DNA from: Chara braunii | Taxonomy: Eukaryota > Streptophyta > Charophyceae > Charales > Characeae | NCBI GenBank assembly: GCA_003427395.1 | Contig: BFEA01000031.1 | Span: 74,003-126,396 of the forward strand | Length of the DNA stretch: 52,394 nucleotides | Reading direction: 5' to 3' | Shown: in pieces, positions 49,996 through 52,394 of the stretch | Position numbering within the stretch: the first letter of the stretch is position 1 | How the letters are laid out: each line of letters begins with the position of its first letter | Position numbers and translations under genes: made by a program | The notes under the pieces: generated by a model | What the model saw: only the letters and a program-made list of their open reading frames with translations | The model's database searches: none | Told to the model about the DNA's origin: nothing

Positions 49996-50121
49996 GGTTT
50001 TACCCACTTTGTTAAATTAGAGGGTGAAAAGTGTTCGGGCCTAGCCAATTATTCGGTTGGTTTTACCCACTTTGTTAAATTAGAGGGTGAAAAGTGTTCG
50101 GGCCTAGCCAATTATTCGGCT
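49996..50121. repeat. 63-bp perfect tandem duplication
   Basis: GGTTTTACCCACTTTGTTAA...CCAATTATTCGG occurs twice in succession with an offset of 63 bases and no visible differences. This suggests a recent event or an assembly duplication. Confidence 0.95.
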
Positions 50122-50704
50122 ATTTGTAGATTGTTATTTTGATTAGGAACCAAAACATACTTTTGACCGACGATTTTGTCCTCTTCCTTTGTAGAGTGAA
50201 GGCTTGGAGTGGATACAACTAAATGACCGTTTTAGCTAGGGTTAAAAACTTGAGAAAGTTATCATATACTTTTTTTGAAGACTAGGTTTGAAACGTATTT
50301 CGTTTAAGCATCCAGTGCGACGGGGACGTCGCTTAATAGGGTCCGGGCAGGCTGTCGTACCAAATACCCTTACATGGGTATTTGGCGTGTTTTCTTTAAG
50401 TTGCACTTGTGCAGCCCCGTCCGCTCGACGGCACGAGTACGAAAGGGAGATTAGCCCCTCGCCGGGGTGGGCGGCGCGCGCAGGGGGTCGATGGTAAGGT
50501 GCAACCACACAGGGCACGGATGTGCACGGCATGAGTGTGCGTGGCGTCAAGGGCCAGCGGGACGCGCGGCGTCTAATCTTATTTTTGCTACTTTTTTTTT
50601 ACTTTTTTTTTCCCCTCCAAGGTCATAGCTCGGTAATCTGTTCTCAGGTCAACACCAGGGTGGGGCCGCGGTGTAGTTTTTGTTTCGCCTGAAACCCTCC
50701 ATCA

Positions 50705-50990
50705 CGACGGTCTTCAAACTTCTCATTTGAATATTTACTACTACCAACAAGGTCTGCGTTGGGGCCCTCCTCATGTAAGCCCATGCCTTAGGCTTTGAGG
50801 CAGACTCGCTCCCTCCCACCCCTTGAGGGGTTGAGATAGCCGTGGGCAGCCAGGCGTAGGCTGCGCTCCTCTGCGGGATTTTGGACGTCATGACCACCGA
50901 CTTATTGCCTGTGCTAACGGAACACCCATTGTGATGTATGGGTTAGTACACAACCCATGTCAACGGGGTGGATGCTAGTAGTGAGCCGCT
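50705..50990 (-). pseudogene. Degenerate 25S/28S rRNA fragment (minus strand), copy 2
   Basis: Same minus-strand large-subunit rRNA text as in copy 1 (GGTAGTAGTAAATATTCAAA followed by TGAGAAGTTTGAAGACC). Here the GAAG is closer to the rRNA consensus (TTTGAAGGCC) than copy 1 is. Confidence 0.65.
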
Positions 50991-51002
50991 ATGCCACATA
51001 TC

Positions 51003-51120
51003 TGTAAATCGTTCGTCGGCCTCGGGCATAGGGATGAAAGGTTGATCAATCTGCCTAAGGCAGATCTCCCTTGAAGGTCCCCTCAGACCGACAGGAGCAG
51101 CTACGGAGATCGCCGCACTG
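51003..51120 (+). pseudogene. Degenerate 25S/28S rRNA fragment (plus strand), copy 2
   Basis: TGTAAATCGTTCGTCGGCCT then GGGCATAGGGATGAAAGG and CCCTTGAAGGTCCCCTCAG. It corresponds to the plus-strand fragment of copy 1, with a G-to-T change in the first word. Confidence 0.68.
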
Positions 51121-51267
51121 AGGTACTGTCAGATCGGGCGCTGTGGGACCAAGCGTTGCAGGCACTGCGCTAATAGGAGGGGGCAGACTGAAGGCGAGGC
51201 GCAACAAGCTAAGGAGAGCAGCGGGGCAGCGCTAAGAAAGCAGGGGAGATAGACGGCAGGCTAGAGC

Positions 51268-51748
51268 ACGGCATCGGCAGCTCCATCCCCTCGGTCACAA
51301 TCATTCTCAACTTCGCCACCATCTGGCTTAACTGCGCAGCACTCACTTGAGCAGTACTGAGCCACCCGGCCGCTCATGACCACTTCTCGTTCACCCTCGC
51401 CATCTCCAACCTCAAAACCTCACGTCATGCACTACAACACTCGCTCAAAGAACTGCACCGCTGTTATACAGTAACCTCCAATCAATCACGGCTGGCGCTT
51501 CCCCGGTTCACACGTCGAGGGGCGTCAACGCCACCAAACGGCAGGTGGCACGTGGCAAGCTAAAAGCCACGACCACGTGTCGGGCGCGTGCACAGGCCCA
51601 GCGGCCTGGAGGGGGCTCACCTCTCCAACACGCTGGTCAAGCCGGGTGTAGTCGGGCCTTGCCGGTCGGCCGGCGTTAGGGCGCTAGCGCTAGCGCAGTT
51701 CCGGTTTTTTCCGTCTCCTTCAAGGTCCTTGGTCTTGTTATTTTCATT
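51268..51748. other. GC-rich gene-free stretch with a 16-bp palindrome
   Basis: Contains CACGTG boxes (GGCACGTGGC at about 51549 and CCACGTGTC at about 51572) and the perfect palindrome GCGCTAGCGCTAGCGC (51681-51696). No ORF is supported. Confidence 0.5.
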
Positions 51749-52276
51749 GTGATTTTGGTGACTTTTGATATTTTGTTAAGTCAATTTTTGGGAGGTACCC
51801 CACATTTGTTTGTATTTTGTGGTTCTGTTAACCGCAAATTTTACATCGCTTTCTTACAAAAATTATGGGGTGTCACAATTTCATTGTCATTATGTGAAGT
51901 TACAGGGGTCTTTAATACTATTTATGATGAGTTTTATTATTTTTTAAGCATATTGATTAACATTTATTATCTTTCACAGTGTAAACTCATGAAATTTTCT
52001 GAGTTTTCCCGGCTAATGCATGAAGATTAGAGAAACATATTGAGTACTATACCAAAAAACACGTATGATTGGCAATACATATGTGGGTTGTTTTATTATT
52101 GCATTGGTTGGTTCACGATTCTTATGTTTGTTTACACGTATAAAATTCTTATCGAAATATTGTGTCATCCCCCCAAATACCCTCCCCTTTGCCCCCTTGC
52201 CCTCCTACCCTCCCTTGGAAACATATTTCCCCCCCCTCTCCCCCTCCCCAAATGTATTTATTTATTAGCGAAGTGA
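51749..52276 (+). pseudogene. AT-rich hydrophobic ORF with one stop (doubtful)
   Basis: One frame of 176 codons interrupted only by TAG at 52028. It is rich in Phe, Tyr, Ile and Leu, with several stretches that could span a membrane (YYFLSILINIYYL, FYYCIGWFTILMFVYTY). Composition changes abruptly from GC-rich to AT-rich near 51720. No family is recognised, and AT-rich DNA produces such hydrophobic frames by chance. Copied organelle DNA is a possibility I cannot test. Confidence 0.2.
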
Positions 52277-52394
52277 TGTGTTTGAAAATAAGGGGTGAAC
52301 ATTGAAAATCCAAATTATGTTCAGGCAACAATGTTGTTCGTGTTTTTTTTTCTTACATTGTGTACAAAGAGAGGACACATCGGCGTCCCCCCCC

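Larger units (their letters stand above)
50351..51267 (+). repeat. ~0.92-kb repeat R1 (copy 2), rRNA-derived
   Basis: Direct copy of 38653-39566. The hairpin CCAAATACCC/GGGTATTTGG lies at 50360-50385. The flanks differ from copy 1: TAGGGTCCGGGCAGG on the left and AGAGCACGGCATCGG on the right. The ends are therefore sharply defined at about 50351 and 51267. Confidence 0.9.

Overview
The window looks like repeat-rich nuclear DNA of a streptophyte (green-lineage) genome. The grounds are chromodomain-type Ty3/gypsy retrotransposons, a PIF/Harbinger-like element with a TAA target duplication, plant-type telo-box motifs (AAACCCTA), many long dinucleotide microsatellites and runs of N. My best guess at the source, from general impression and not from any search, is a charophyte alga such as Chara. 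I see no ordinary intact housekeeping gene. Almost everything is mobile-element sequence in various stages of decay.

Layout. 1-4056 (minus): the 3' half of a broken Ty3/gypsy element (protease tail, RT, RNase H, integrase, start of a 3' LTR). 4069-6720 (minus): one arm of a ~2.6 kb repeat whose other arm lies in inverted orientation at about 42560-45165. 6742-8593 (minus): LTR and integrase chromodomain remnant of another gypsy element. 8594-14694: no gene; low-complexity and AT-rich leader-like DNA with hairpins and telo-boxes. 14695-19112 (plus): a tightly packed one-strand cluster of unrecognised ORFs (called A, B, X, C, D, E, F and G here). A, B and C are diverged tandem paralogs, spacing is 1-24 nt at several junctions, and one junction is an ATGA stop-start overlap. 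19150-27224 (plus): a nearly complete but multiply broken Ty3/gypsy element with a truncated 5' LTR, PBS, gag, pol, polypurine tract and a 1.29 kb 3' LTR.

27225-32755: microsatellites, small tandem arrays, a short retroposon with a 12-bp target duplication, a large hairpin and a poly-T/poly-G tract. 32756-36630 (plus): a decayed SANT/Myb-like gene, split exactly by a 1646-bp Harbinger-like element (33298-34943). 36631-38652: microsatellites. 38653-39566 and 50351-51267: two direct copies of a ~0.92 kb repeat built from large-subunit rRNA fragments in opposite orientations. 42198-42813: an array of seven hairpins with covarying arms. 46962-48042: a broken gag with a CCHC zinc knuckle.

The three observations I consider most worth following are the A-G ORF cluster, the covarying hairpin array (with relatives in the inverted arm), and the rRNA-derived inverted chimera. 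The A-G cluster and the 42-48 kb family also share a small leader motif, which may link them to one family of elements. No similarity search was possible, so all family calls rest on motifs read by eye.
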